DNA from: Roseovarius lutimaris
GTDB lineage: Bacteria > Pseudomonadota > Alphaproteobacteria > Rhodobacterales > Rhodobacteraceae
DNA: 64,000 bases
Direction: 5' to 3'
Assembly: GCF_900115165.1 (NCBI RefSeq)
Contig: NZ_FOVP01000007.1
Location: 62,001 to 126,000 of the forward strand
Under the pieces are notes generated by a model. It worked only from the letters and a program-made list of their open reading frames with translations, ran no database searches and was not told where the DNA came from. The stretch's first letter is position 1. Every line of letters begins with the position of its first letter. The translations under genes were made by a program, and so were the position numbers. Positions 17,689 to 26,400 of the stretch are shown one piece after another.

Positions 17689-18537
17689 ATGAATGTCGGC
17701 AAGTCTCGGGCCAAGCTGGTCGGTGCCCTTCTTGTGGTAGTCGCAGCCGCCGGTTGCTCAAACAAAGAGAGCGTTAAGCGTGGCACAGTCAATTACGAAA
17801 ATTACACCGCGCAACAGATTTTTGAGCGTGGTGAGTATGATCTGGCGCAGCGCGATCCCGATCTCGCGGCCCAGAGCTTTGCCGAGGTCGAGCGGCTTTA
17901 CCCCTATTCCGAGCTGGCCAAACGGTCGGTGATCATGCAGGCCTATTCCCATCATCAGGATAAGGACTATGAAAGCAGCCGCGCCGCCGCGCAGCGGTTT
18001 ATTGATTTCTATCCGACCGATGAAGACGCCGCCTATGCGCAATATCTTCTGGCGCTAAGCTATTACGACCAGATTGACGAGGTCGGGCGCGATCAGGGGC
18101 TCACTTTTCAGGCGTTGCAAGCGCTGCGCGCCGTGATCGAACGCTATCCCGATAGCGAATATGCGTCTTCGGCGATTCTGAAATTCGATCTCGCCTTTGA
18201 TCATCTGGCCGCGAAAGAGATGGAAATCGGCCGCTATTACCTGCGCCGCGATCATTTCTCGGCGGCGGTCAACCGGTTCCGGGTTGTGGTCGAGGATTTC
18301 CAGACCACCACCCATACCGCCGAGGCGCTGCATCGTCTGGTCGAGGCCTATCTTTCGCTTGGCCTGATTGATGAGGCACGCACCGCCGGCGCCATTCTGG
18401 GCCATAACTTCCGCGCGACCGAATGGTACGAGGAGAGCTATAAACTGCTGACCGGTCGCGGTCTGACGCTGGAAGCGGCGGGCGACAACTGGTTGCGGCA
18501 GGTCTACAGACAGATGATCCAGGGCCGGTGGCTGTAA
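17689..18537 (+). CDS. bamD: Outer membrane assembly lipoprotein BamD
   Basis: Lipoprotein part of the BAM complex that inserts beta-barrels in the outer membrane. A signal peptide (VGALLVVVAAAGC) ends in a lipobox with the acylated Cys at about residue 23. TPR-like repeats follow, as in BamD/ComL (LAAQSFAEVERLYPYSELAK, AAQRFIDFYPTDEDAAYAQY, LRAVIERYPDSEYAS). About 282 residues. ATG 17689 is preceded by AAGGTGA at a good distance and is preferred over GTG 17677. Followed by recN at a short distance, a frequent alphaproteobacterial arrangement. Confidence 0.94.
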   Translation: MNVGKSRAKLVGALLVVVAAAGCSNKESVKRGTVNYENYTAQQIFERGEYDLAQRDPDLAAQSFAEVERLYPYSELAKRSVIMQAYSHHQDKDYESSRAAAQRFIDFYPTDEDAAYAQYLLALSYYDQIDEVGRDQGLTFQALQALRAVIERYPDSEYASSAILKFDLAFDHLAAKEMEIGRYYLRRDHFSAAVNRFRVVVEDFQTTTHTAEALHRLVEAYLSLGLIDEARTAGAILGHNFRATEWYEESYKLLTGRGLTLEAAGDNWLRQVYRQMIQGRWL

Positions 18538-18562
18538 CCCGGAACTAGGGGGGCAGGGCAAG

Positions 18563-20212
18563 GTGCTCAGGGGTCTCGATATTCGCGACATGCTGATCAT
18601 TGACCGGCTGGACCTTGTGTTTCAGCCGGGTCTTAACGTGCTGACCGGCGAGACCGGGGCGGGCAAATCCATCTTGCTGGATTCACTGGGCTTCGTGCTT
18701 GGCTGGCGTGGCCGCGCCGAACTGGTGCGCGCCGGGGCAGACCAGGGCGAGGTGGTCGCGACCTTCGACATCGCGCCAGACCACCCTGCACGCGGCGTTC
18801 TGCGCGAGGCGGGCCTGCCCGAGGAAGACGAGCTTATCCTGCGGCGCGTCAATGCCGCCGACGGGCGCAAGACGGCCTGGGTCAATGACCGGCGCTGTTC
18901 GGGCGAGGTGTTGCGGCGTCTGTCGGAAACTCTGGTTGAATTGCACGGCCAGCACGATGATCGCGGGCTTTTGAACCCCAAGGGCCATCGCGATCTGCTT
19001 GATACCTATGGCGATCTTGGCGGGCTGCGCGACGCGGTGCGCGCGGCCTGGCGCGATGTGGCGGCGCGGCGCAAGTCGCTTGCTGCGGCCGAAGAGGCCC
19101 TGCAAAAGGTGCGCGCCGAAGAGGATTTTCTGCGTCATGCGGTGGCTGAATTGGACAGGCTTGATCCGCAACCCGGCGAAGAGGCCGAGCTTGATACCCG
19201 CCGCCGCCTGATGCAATCGGGCGAGCGTATTCGCGAAGATATCTCGCGCGCCGCTGAGGCGCTTGGCGTTGAGGGCGCCGAGGGCTCCGCCGCCAATGCG
19301 CTGCGTTGGCTCGAAGGGGTTGCCGAAAAGGCCGAGGGCCGCCTTGACGAGCCGATCACCGCGATTGTCCGCGCGCTTGTGGAGCTTGACGAGGCGGCCA
19401 GCGGCGTCAGCCGGTGTCTTGAGGCGCTTAGTTTCAATCCGCTGGACCTGGAAGAGGCCGAAGAGCGGCTGTTCGCGATCCGGGCGCTTGCGCGCAAGCA
19501 TGACGTTCTGCCCGACGATCTGGGCGCGTTTGCCGAAGGGGTGCGCCGCCAGATTGCCGCGCTTGAGCAGGGCGATGCCGACCTCAAGGCGCTTGGCGCG
19601 GCGGTGATCGACGCCGAGGCCACCTATGCCACTGCCGCAGAGGCGCTGAGCGCGGCGCGCCAGACCGCCGCCGGCGCGCTTGATCGAGCCGTTACCGCAG
19701 AGCTGGCCCCGCTCAAGATGGAGCGGGCGGTGTTCGAGACCCGGCTGACCGCTGCCGATGCGGGGCCAAGCGGGCAGGATGAGGTGACGTTCAGCGTCGC
19801 CACCAACCCCGGCGCGCCCGCAGGGCCATTGGCCAAGATCGCCTCGGGCGGAGAGCTGAGCCGGTTTTTGCTGGCGCTCAAGGTCTGTCTGACCGGCACC
19901 GAAAGTGGCCTGACGCTTATTTTCGACGAGATTGATCGCGGTGTCGGCGGGGCCACGGCCGATGCGGTGGGCCGCAGGCTTGCGCAACTGGCGACGGGCG
20001 GTCAGGTGCTTGTGGTCACCCATTCGCCGCAGGTCGCGGCCAAAGCCGCACATCACTGGCGGGTGGAAAAGCGGGTCGAGAACGAGCAGACCCTGTCAAC
20101 CGTGCGCCCGATGCAGGGCGACGACCGGGTCGATGAAATCGCACGCATGCTCTCGGGCGAGCACATCACCCCCGAGGCCCGCGCCGCCGCCGAGGCGTTG
20201 ATGGGCGGCTGA
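18563..20212 (+). CDS. recN: DNA repair protein RecN
   Basis: SMC-like ATPase acting early in double-strand-break repair. The N-terminal Walker A is LTGETGAGKSILLDSL (about residue 28). The ELHGQHDDRGLL segment follows, then a long coiled-coil middle. The C-terminal ATPase half has signature KIASGGELSRFLLALK, Walker B LTLIFDEIDRGVGG and the switch VVTHSPQVAAKA. 549 residues, normal length. GTG start at 18563 gives MLRGLDIRDMLIIDRLDL. Confidence 0.96.
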   Translation: MLRGLDIRDMLIIDRLDLVFQPGLNVLTGETGAGKSILLDSLGFVLGWRGRAELVRAGADQGEVVATFDIAPDHPARGVLREAGLPEEDELILRRVNAADGRKTAWVNDRRCSGEVLRRLSETLVELHGQHDDRGLLNPKGHRDLLDTYGDLGGLRDAVRAAWRDVAARRKSLAAAEEALQKVRAEEDFLRHAVAELDRLDPQPGEEAELDTRRRLMQSGERIREDISRAAEALGVEGAEGSAANALRWLEGVAEKAEGRLDEPITAIVRALVELDEAASGVSRCLEALSFNPLDLEEAEERLFAIRALARKHDVLPDDLGAFAEGVRRQIAALEQGDADLKALGAAVIDAEATYATAAEALSAARQTAAGALDRAVTAELAPLKMERAVFETRLTAADAGPSGQDEVTFSVATNPGAPAGPLAKIASGGELSRFLLALKVCLTGTESGLTLIFDEIDRGVGGATADAVGRRLAQLATGGQVLVVTHSPQVAAKAAHHWRVEKRVENEQTLSTVRPMQGDDRVDEIARMLSGEHITPEARAAAEALMGG

Positions 20213-20524
20213 CAGGTAGTCTTAGATCGGCTTGTCGCCGATACCCTGAAGTGTCATTGCGCCCCCCCGCGAAGAATTCGCCAAATGTGGGCGCCTTTAT
20301 CGGGTATGTTGCGCCGGTCCGTTGAAACCACCGAACATATCTGTTTTTTCGATCCGGCACGCATTGCAAAGCAGAGATCACAATTGGGCTACGGCTTTTT
20401 TCAATCAGTGATTGGCCGGGGTTGATAATCTTGGCACAATTCCCATATCGTTGTCTCGCGAGGACGACCTCCCCCCCATCGGGCACTATTCCGGGACGAC
20501 CCGGCCATCAGATGGGAAAACACC
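20213..20524. other. 312-base gap without a recognisable gene
   Basis: Between recN and the PACE gene I see no convincing coding frame on either strand. There is one small hairpin, ATCGGC/GCCGAT at 20226-20242, with no T-run, shortly after recN. GTCTCGCGAGG at about 20454-20464 matches the core of the ~56-base repeat family in the orientation of copy A and may be a decayed copy. Base composition falls towards the PACE gene. Confidence 0.5.
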
Positions 20525-20944
20525 ATGCGAACACCCCGAGACCGTATTCGTCACGCAATCAGCTTTGAAATTATCGGCATCTTGCTTGTCGTGCCGCTCG
20601 GCTCCATGGGATTCGGGATGGAGTCGCAGGATATCGGCGTTGTCGCCGTCTTTGCGGCGACGATCGCAACGCTTTGGAACTACGTCTACAACCTGCTTTT
20701 TGACCGGGCTATGAGGCGTTGGAAAGGCAGCGTTCACAAGACGTTTACTGTGCGCATTTTACATGCATTGCTATTTGAGGGCGGCCTGTTACTGGTAACG
20801 CTTCCCATGATTGCTTTCTACCTGGGGATCGGGATCTGGCAGGCGTTTGTCATGGATGTGGCCTTCGTCCTGTTTTACCTGATTTATGCCTTCGGGTTTA
20901 ACTGGGGGTATGATCGTGTCTTCCCCCTGCCTGAGGGAGCATAG
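20525..20944 (+). CDS. PACE family efflux transporter (chlorhexidine/biocide type)
   Basis: A 139-residue protein with four membrane helices in two repeated halves. Each half carries the bacterial-transmembrane-pair signature: RTPRDRIRHAISFEIIG with WNYVYNLLFDRA, then RILHALLFEGG with FNWGYDRVFP. This matches the PACE (proteobacterial antimicrobial compound efflux) family, proton-coupled exporters of biocides such as chlorhexidine; the natural substrates are probably short amines. It stands alone and has lower GC than its neighbours, compatible with acquisition. A drug-resistance role is not shown by sequence. Confidence 0.85.
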   Translation: MRTPRDRIRHAISFEIIGILLVVPLGSMGFGMESQDIGVVAVFAATIATLWNYVYNLLFDRAMRRWKGSVHKTFTVRILHALLFEGGLLLVTLPMIAFYLGIGIWQAFVMDVAFVLFYLIYAFGFNWGYDRVFPLPEGA

Positions 20945-21054
20945 CTTTGAGTGTTATGCTGGGATCAGCACAGACGTGCACCGACGGCCAACCCCAGCCA
21001 ACTGGCCTGATCATCAACAGCTCCCGAAAAGGGCCTGGATCACCGGCCCGGCCC

Positions 21055-22431
21055 TTAGTTTCGCGGCGGCACCAGTTTGCCGGGGTTCATGATGTTGTCG
21101 GGGTCAAGGGCGGCCTTGATCGCCCCCATCATCGCCCAACCCTGCCCATGTTCGCGCGCCATATAACCAAGTTTGCCGATGCCGATGCCGTGTTCGCCGG
21201 TCGCCGTGCCGCCAAGCGCAAGCGCGCGCTCGACCATCCGGTCCGAGACCTGCTTGGCGCGCATGATCTCGTCGGGGGCAGTGCCATCGACCAGAAGGAC
21301 GGCATGAAAATTGCCATCCCCCACATGGCCAAGGATCGGCCCCTGAACGCCCGAGCGGTCAAGGTCGGCGCGGGTCTCTTCGATCGCGCGGGCCAGTTTC
21401 GAGATCGGCACGCAGATATCGGTGACAATCGCACGCGCGCCGGGGCGGGCGGCGAGAATGGCGTAATAGGCATTGTGGCGCATGGTCCAGAGCGCGCTTC
21501 GATCCTCGGGGCGGGTGGCCCAGTCAAAGCCCGAGCCGCCATGATCACCGGCAATCTCGCCGAAACTCTCTGCCTGTTCCTTGACCGAGGCCTCCGTCCC
21601 GTGAAACTCCAGCAACAGGTGCGGCTTTTGCGCAAGGCTCATCCCGGCGTAGGCGTTGACGGCGGCAACGCTCTCGATATCCATCAACTCAATCCGTGCC
21701 ATCGGCACGCCGCATTGGATGGTGTCGATCACCGCCGCCACTGCATCGCTGAGGCTGTCAAACGCACAGACCGCCGCCGAAATCGCCTCGGGCGTGCCCT
21801 GAAGTCGCAGCGTCAGTTCGGTGATCAGCCCAAGCGTGCCCTCGGAGCCGACAAACAGCCCGGTCAGATCATAGCCGGACGAGGATTTGCGTGCGCGCGT
21901 GCCGGTGCGGATCACCTCGCCATTGGCGCTGACCACCTCAAGCGCCAGAACATTGTCGCGCATCGTGCCATAGCGCACTGCGGTGGTGCCGCTGGCGCGG
22001 GTCGCGGCCATGCCCCCGAGCGAGGCATTGGCGCCCGGATCGACCGGAAAGAAAAGCCCGGTGGCACGCAATTCCTCATTAAGGGCCTCGCGCGTCACCC
22101 CCGGTTGCACCGTCACGGTCATATCCTCGGCGGCGATGCCGAGGATGCGGTTCATCCGGCTGAAATCGACCACGATACCGCCAAGAAATGCCTGGGATTG
22201 CCCCTCAAGCGAGGTGCCGGTGCCCCAGCCCACCACCGGACAGCGGTGGCGTGCACAAATTTCCAGGATCTCGGCGACCTGTGCGGTATTTTCCGGGTAA
22301 ACCACCGCATCCGGGGGCGAAAGCGAAAAATGTGACTCGCTTCGGCCGTGGATTTCCAGATCGGACTTGGACCGCGTTACCTGTTGGCCTAGAGAAGAGA
22401 TAAGATTGTCGATTGCGTTCTGAATGCCCAT
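21055..22431 (-). CDS. FAD-linked oxidase, D-lactate dehydrogenase (cytochrome)/GlcD-like
   Basis: VAO/PCMH-type flavoenzyme of 458 residues. FAD-binding segments VVGWGTGTSLEGQSQAFLGG, FFPVDPGANASLGGMAATRASG and GSEGTLGLITELTLRLQG are clear. The C-terminal ILGHVGDGNFHAVLLVD and GGTATGEHGIGIGKLGYM are the hallmarks of the D-lactate dehydrogenase/glycolate oxidase GlcD C-terminal domain. It probably oxidises a D-2-hydroxy acid and hands electrons to the respiratory chain; the exact substrate cannot be read from the sequence. It diverges from the ClC gene and converges on the PACE gene. Confidence 0.88.
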   Translation of the reverse strand: MGIQNAIDNLISSLGQQVTRSKSDLEIHGRSESHFSLSPPDAVVYPENTAQVAEILEICARHRCPVVGWGTGTSLEGQSQAFLGGIVVDFSRMNRILGIAAEDMTVTVQPGVTREALNEELRATGLFFPVDPGANASLGGMAATRASGTTAVRYGTMRDNVLALEVVSANGEVIRTGTRARKSSSGYDLTGLFVGSEGTLGLITELTLRLQGTPEAISAAVCAFDSLSDAVAAVIDTIQCGVPMARIELMDIESVAAVNAYAGMSLAQKPHLLLEFHGTEASVKEQAESFGEIAGDHGGSGFDWATRPEDRSALWTMRHNAYYAILAARPGARAIVTDICVPISKLARAIEETRADLDRSGVQGPILGHVGDGNFHAVLLVDGTAPDEIMRAKQVSDRMVERALALGGTATGEHGIGIGKLGYMAREHGQGWAMMGAIKAALDPDNIMNPGKLVPPRN

Positions 22432-22518
22432 GTTTGGTCTTTCATCGTGAGTGACGTCCTACCCTAAGCGAAGCCGCGCCATAGCGAAAGCGCGCCGGTC
22501 GGCACGGACGGAAGGTTG

Positions 22519-24207
22519 ATGCAGAAGACTGAACGCTCATTCTGGCGACAGGCCTGCGATCCGATGGTGCAAGGCATCCGGCGGGGATGGCAGGTTTTGC
22601 GCGCGCGCGGACCAAGCCAGTTTCAATTTTGGCTTATTGCCCTGTTGATCGGGATCGCCGCAGGCTTTGCCGCCCTTTTGTTTCGCAAGGGCATCAACGC
22701 GCTTCAGGGGGTTCTTTACGGCTCATTCGATCCCACAAATCTGCATAGTTTTGCGCAAAACCTGCCGTGGTACTGGGTTTTGTTCCTGCCGATTGCGGGC
22801 GGGCTGGCGGTTGGGCTGATCCTGCACCGCTTTACGCCCGACGGGCGGGTGCGCACGGTCTCGGATGTGATCGAGGGCGCGGCGATCTATGATGGCCGGG
22901 TCGAGCAGCGCGAAGGCGTGGCCTCGGTGTTTGCTTCGTTGATCACGCTTGGTTCTGGCGGCTCGTCGGGGCGCGAGGGGCCGGTGGTGCATATGGCGGG
23001 GCTGATTTCAAGCTGGGTCAGCGACAAGATCCACGCCGATGGCATCACCGGGCGCGATCTGCTGGGCTGTGCGGTGGCGGCGGCGGTCTCGGCCTCGTTC
23101 AACGCGCCGATTGCGGGCGCCCTGTTCGCGCTTGAGGTGGTCCTGCGGCATTTCGCGGTGCATGCCTTTGCGCCCATCGTGATCGCCAGCGTGGCCGGCA
23201 CGGTGATCAACCGGCTGGAATTTGGCGATGTCACCGAATTTGCCCTGCCGGTCGCAAGCGCGCTTGAGTTCTACGTGGAATTGCCGGCCTTTCTGATCCT
23301 CGGGCTGGTCTGTGGCTTTGTCGCCGCCGCGCTGATGCGGGCGATCTTTCTGGCCGAAGATATTGCTGACCATATTCAACAACGCACCGGCCTGCCCAGA
23401 TGGCTGCGCCCGGCGGGGGCGGGGGCATTACTCGGGCTGATGGCGATCTGGTTCCCGCATATCATCGGCGTCGGATATGAGACCACATCGGCGGCCCTGA
23501 CCGGCCAGCTTGTGCTGCACGAGGCGATGGTCTTTGCGGTGCTCAAGGTGGTTGCGGTCGCAATCACCATCGGCGGGCGGATGGGCGGCGGGGTGTTCTC
23601 GCCCTCGCTCATGGTCGGGGCGCTGACCGGGCTGGCGTTCGGGCTTGTGGCGACCTCGATCTTTCCGGATGTCTCGGGCTCGCACACGCTTTATGCTCTG
23701 GCGGGCATGGGGGCGGTGGCGGCGGCGGTGCTTGGCGCGCCGATCTCGACCACGCTGATCGTGTTCGAACTGACCGGGGACTGGCAGACCGGGCTTGCGG
23801 TAATGGTGGCGGTGTCGATGTCAACGGCGCTCGGATCACAGCTTGTGCGGCGCTCGTTCTTCCTCAATCAACTGACCCGGCGCGGGATACAGCTTGCAGC
23901 GGGGCCGCAGGCCTATCTTCTGGGGATGTTCACGGTCTCCAAGCTGATGCGGACGCAATCCGATCCGCGCCCGGCCTCGGAAGACGAATGCTGGACCCTG
24001 ATCGAAAAAGGCGTCTATATCGACGCCAATGCCACGCTGGAGGCGGCCATGCCGGTGTTCGACCGCGCCCCGACGCCCTTCATCCCGGTGGTGGCACTTG
24101 CAGGCGAGGACAAGCCGCCAGAGTTGATGGGCGCGCTGTTTCATGTCGATGCCCTCAAGGCCTATAACCGCGCTTTGGCGGCGGTGTCGGAGGAGGAGCA
24201 TAGTTAG
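22519..24207 (+). CDS. ClC family chloride channel/antiporter
   Basis: About ten to twelve hydrophobic segments over 562 residues. The gating-glutamate motif GREGP is at about residues 151-155, and GGVFSP (G-x-F-x-P) follows in the second half. The first selectivity motif (usually GSGIP) is not recognisable: the aligned position reads GRVRTV (about 109-114). The C-terminus (from about 470) is soluble and resembles a degenerate CBS-like region. ATG 22519 has GGAAGG just upstream. Whether it is a channel or a proton-coupled exchanger is undecided, though retention of the gating Glu favours exchange. Confidence 0.88.
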   Translation: MQKTERSFWRQACDPMVQGIRRGWQVLRARGPSQFQFWLIALLIGIAAGFAALLFRKGINALQGVLYGSFDPTNLHSFAQNLPWYWVLFLPIAGGLAVGLILHRFTPDGRVRTVSDVIEGAAIYDGRVEQREGVASVFASLITLGSGGSSGREGPVVHMAGLISSWVSDKIHADGITGRDLLGCAVAAAVSASFNAPIAGALFALEVVLRHFAVHAFAPIVIASVAGTVINRLEFGDVTEFALPVASALEFYVELPAFLILGLVCGFVAAALMRAIFLAEDIADHIQQRTGLPRWLRPAGAGALLGLMAIWFPHIIGVGYETTSAALTGQLVLHEAMVFAVLKVVAVAITIGGRMGGGVFSPSLMVGALTGLAFGLVATSIFPDVSGSHTLYALAGMGAVAAAVLGAPISTTLIVFELTGDWQTGLAVMVAVSMSTALGSQLVRRSFFLNQLTRRGIQLAAGPQAYLLGMFTVSKLMRTQSDPRPASEDECWTLIEKGVYIDANATLEAAMPVFDRAPTPFIPVVALAGEDKPPELMGALFHVDALKAYNRALAAVSEEEHS

Positions 24208-24281
24208 GCCGGAACAAACCCGCTCCCGCCGCCGGGCGGTTATTATGCACAGGTGGCATCAGGGATGAGGCGTGGACGGCC

Positions 24282-24338
24282 GGAAGCGGTCCTTCATCGC
24301 GTTGTCAAATGCTGCAGCGCAGCTTCCCCGAAGGGACC
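24282..24338 (+). other. Possible pseudoknot in the leader of the OLD-like gene
   Basis: GGAAGC (24282-24287) can pair with GCTTCC (24322-24327). GGTCCTTC (24288-24295) can pair with GAAGGGACC (24330-24338) with one bulged base. The order 5'-S1, 5'-S2, 3'-S1, 3'-S2 is that of an H-type pseudoknot. The connecting loop holds GCTGCAGCGCAGC, itself partly self-complementary. The element ends about 125 bases before the coding start. Chance cannot be excluded. Confidence 0.3.
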
Positions 24339-24464
24339 TAGAAAATACATCGAACAACCTCCCCCGTCCGTTGGGTGAGTTGCGGCTAGAATTGCCCTCT
24401 GATATCCATGTTCGTGAAATGTGAGCATGCGACCCAGAGCTCAGAGCAGATATGAGTTTTCTAT

Positions 24465-26204
24465 ATGACGTTTAAGCCGAGCGCATCAATTTCGGGAGTT
24501 ACGTTCTCTGGAGGCCAAGAGTTTGTTTTCAGGGCGAGTGAAAAGATTATCCTAGTAGGCCCAAACAACAGCGGCAAGTCCCAGACCTTACGCGAGATTT
24601 TGCAGATTGCAAACAGTGGAGACCAAGCGCGGCCGGTGGTCGTAAGGCGGGCGGATTTTGAAAAGTCCGGCTCTGCAGCAGAATTAAAGAGTTTTCTCGA
24701 AGAGAATGCCGAATATTTCAATGGCTCCTTTAGATACAAGAGCTGGGCCATAAGCGAGAAACACACACAGTTTTGGGGTCAGCCATATCTCCAGCACGGC
24801 CTTGCCCCTGGTTATATAAAAAACATTGACGCCAATGACCGCCTGAAGATCTGTGAACAACAAAACAGCATTAGCCCGAATGAACAAAAATCCCGGCCAC
24901 AACACGTCTTATATGACGACTCAGCCTTGATGGAGAAAGTCAGCAGCCTCTTCAGACAAGCTTTTGGATTGGACCTTATGTTCGATTACAGGGGGGGCAA
25001 GGTCATGCCCATCCATGTTGGTGAGAAACCTGATCCAAACCAAGTCGATCGTGTTGGCGACGTTTACGTTGGAGCCATACGCACCAATCCACTTCTGGAC
25101 CAACAGGGCGACGGAATGAAGAGCTATGCAGGTATTCTGTTTGAAACCATCGTTGCCGATCTGGACATCAACCTACTCGACGAGCCGGAAGCATTTTTGC
25201 ACCCACCTCAAATGCGCCGACTCGGAGAAACTTTAGCCTCAGAGGTTAACGGACAACTAATCGTTGCAACGCATAGCAGTGATATCATGCGTGGCTTCCT
25301 AGAAGGAACGAAAGGTGATGTTCGCGTTCTGCGAATTCGGAGAGAAGGGCAGCAAAACTTTGTCTCAGAGGCTGCGCCAGACGTAATACAGGAGTTGTGG
25401 GCACGACCTGAGCTCAGGTATTCGAACGCCCTTGAAGGCGTCTTTCATGAACAAACCATTATTTGTGAGGATGATAGCGATTGCCGCCTTTTCAATGCAG
25501 TGGCCGACTACCTTGCGGCAAATGACGGAAAATTATGGAAAGACACAGCCTACGTGCCTACGGGTGGAAAGCATGGGGTCCGGAAAGTCGCAGAAGTTTT
25601 GAGGAAGATCGGTGTTCCAGTTAAGGCCGTGTTTGACATCGACTTCCTTTCCGAGAAGAGCTTGGTCAAAGAAACAGTTCAAGCGTTCGGCGGAAAGTGG
25701 GAGGATTTTGAGCCTCGGTGGGCGCGTGTCGATGTTGCGGTCAGGAGTGGCGTGAAACCCAAGACCGTTGATGAAATTAAGATTGAGCTAATTGCACTCA
25801 TCAACGACACCACAGGAGAAAAACTACCGCGTGGCGACATCATCGAAGCGATGAAGCAAAACTCTGCTTGGAACATCGTGAAGAAGTTCGGACAGGCAGG
25901 GATCCCAAGCGGTGAGGCACAGACTCAATTCAACGACTTGAAGGGTAGCCTTGAAGAAATTGGCATCTACCTAGTTCATGTTGGTGAAATCGAGAACTTC
26001 TGCAGGGACCTCGGATCCCACGGCCCGAAATTCGTCAACAAATTGCTCACTGAAGTTCAATTTGGTGATGACAGGCTTGATGAGCTCAGAAAGTTCACTG
26101 CCCTCGTCCACAAAGGGGGCCATGCACCTTTGTCTGACGGTGCGACAATTATTGCAGATGACCAAACTGGTGGGGGACAGAAAACTACAGGTCCAAATGT
26201 TTGA
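24465..26204 (+). CDS. OLD-like ATPase with C-terminal TOPRIM domain (candidate defence nuclease)
   Basis: A 579-residue protein. The ATPase half has Walker A GPNNSGKS (residues 32-39), Walker B INLLDEPEAFLHPP (about 235-248) and switch histidine VATHSSD (about 267-273). The second half has TOPRIM-like motifs: TIICEDDSDCRLF (acidic residue near 335), TGGKHGVRKVAEVL, and FDIDFLSE (DxD at 391/393). This order is that of class 1 OLD-family nucleases (ABC-type ATPase plus TOPRIM DNA cleavage), several of which act in phage defence. No helicase partner (GajB type), reverse transcriptase or methylase is adjacent, so it would work alone. Its GC is plainly lower than that of flanking genes, suggesting horizontal transfer. 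Function inferred only. Confidence 0.75.
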   Translation: MTFKPSASISGVTFSGGQEFVFRASEKIILVGPNNSGKSQTLREILQIANSGDQARPVVVRRADFEKSGSAAELKSFLEENAEYFNGSFRYKSWAISEKHTQFWGQPYLQHGLAPGYIKNIDANDRLKICEQQNSISPNEQKSRPQHVLYDDSALMEKVSSLFRQAFGLDLMFDYRGGKVMPIHVGEKPDPNQVDRVGDVYVGAIRTNPLLDQQGDGMKSYAGILFETIVADLDINLLDEPEAFLHPPQMRRLGETLASEVNGQLIVATHSSDIMRGFLEGTKGDVRVLRIRREGQQNFVSEAAPDVIQELWARPELRYSNALEGVFHEQTIICEDDSDCRLFNAVADYLAANDGKLWKDTAYVPTGGKHGVRKVAEVLRKIGVPVKAVFDIDFLSEKSLVKETVQAFGGKWEDFEPRWARVDVAVRSGVKPKTVDEIKIELIALINDTTGEKLPRGDIIEAMKQNSAWNIVKKFGQAGIPSGEAQTQFNDLKGSLEEIGIYLVHVGEIENFCRDLGSHGPKFVNKLLTEVQFGDDRLDELRKFTALVHKGGHAPLSDGATIIADDQTGGGQKTTGPNV

Positions 26205-26374
26205 GCCGTCTGCCTGAACTTGCCCAAAGTGATTGTACACGCCGCCTTGAATGTCTGCTCCCTCTGGAGCTCTTCGAAACGTCACATTTGCAGCGAACCT
26301 CCGCTCTCCGCCCATTCCTGCAAAATTAGGGTAAGACCTTACTGCCACCGTTCCACCCACAAAAACGGCCCCGC

Positions 26375-26395
26375 TTGGCCCACGCCGTGGGCCAA
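26375..26395. repeat. Palindromic hairpin between convergent genes
   Basis: TTGGCCCAC and GTGGGCCAA form a perfect 9-bp stem with a three-base loop, just before the DUF427 stop. There is no T-run, so terminator activity is uncertain. It lies at the right edge of the low-GC island, where composition returns to the local average. Confidence 0.55.
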
Positions 26396-26400
26396 ACCGA

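Noticed and set aside
20226-20242. Hairpin ATCGGC/GCCGAT after recN as a terminator
   Set aside because: Only six pairs and no T-run, so it is kept as a note within the gap description.
20947-22335. Long plus-strand open frame opposite the FAD-linked dehydrogenase
   Set aside because: The minus strand encodes a clear flavoenzyme with motifs throughout; the plus frame has none.
24465-26204. Gabija, retron or other multi-gene defence system
   Set aside because: No helicase, reverse transcriptase, effector or methylase gene lies next to the OLD-like gene; the neighbours are ClC and DUF427.
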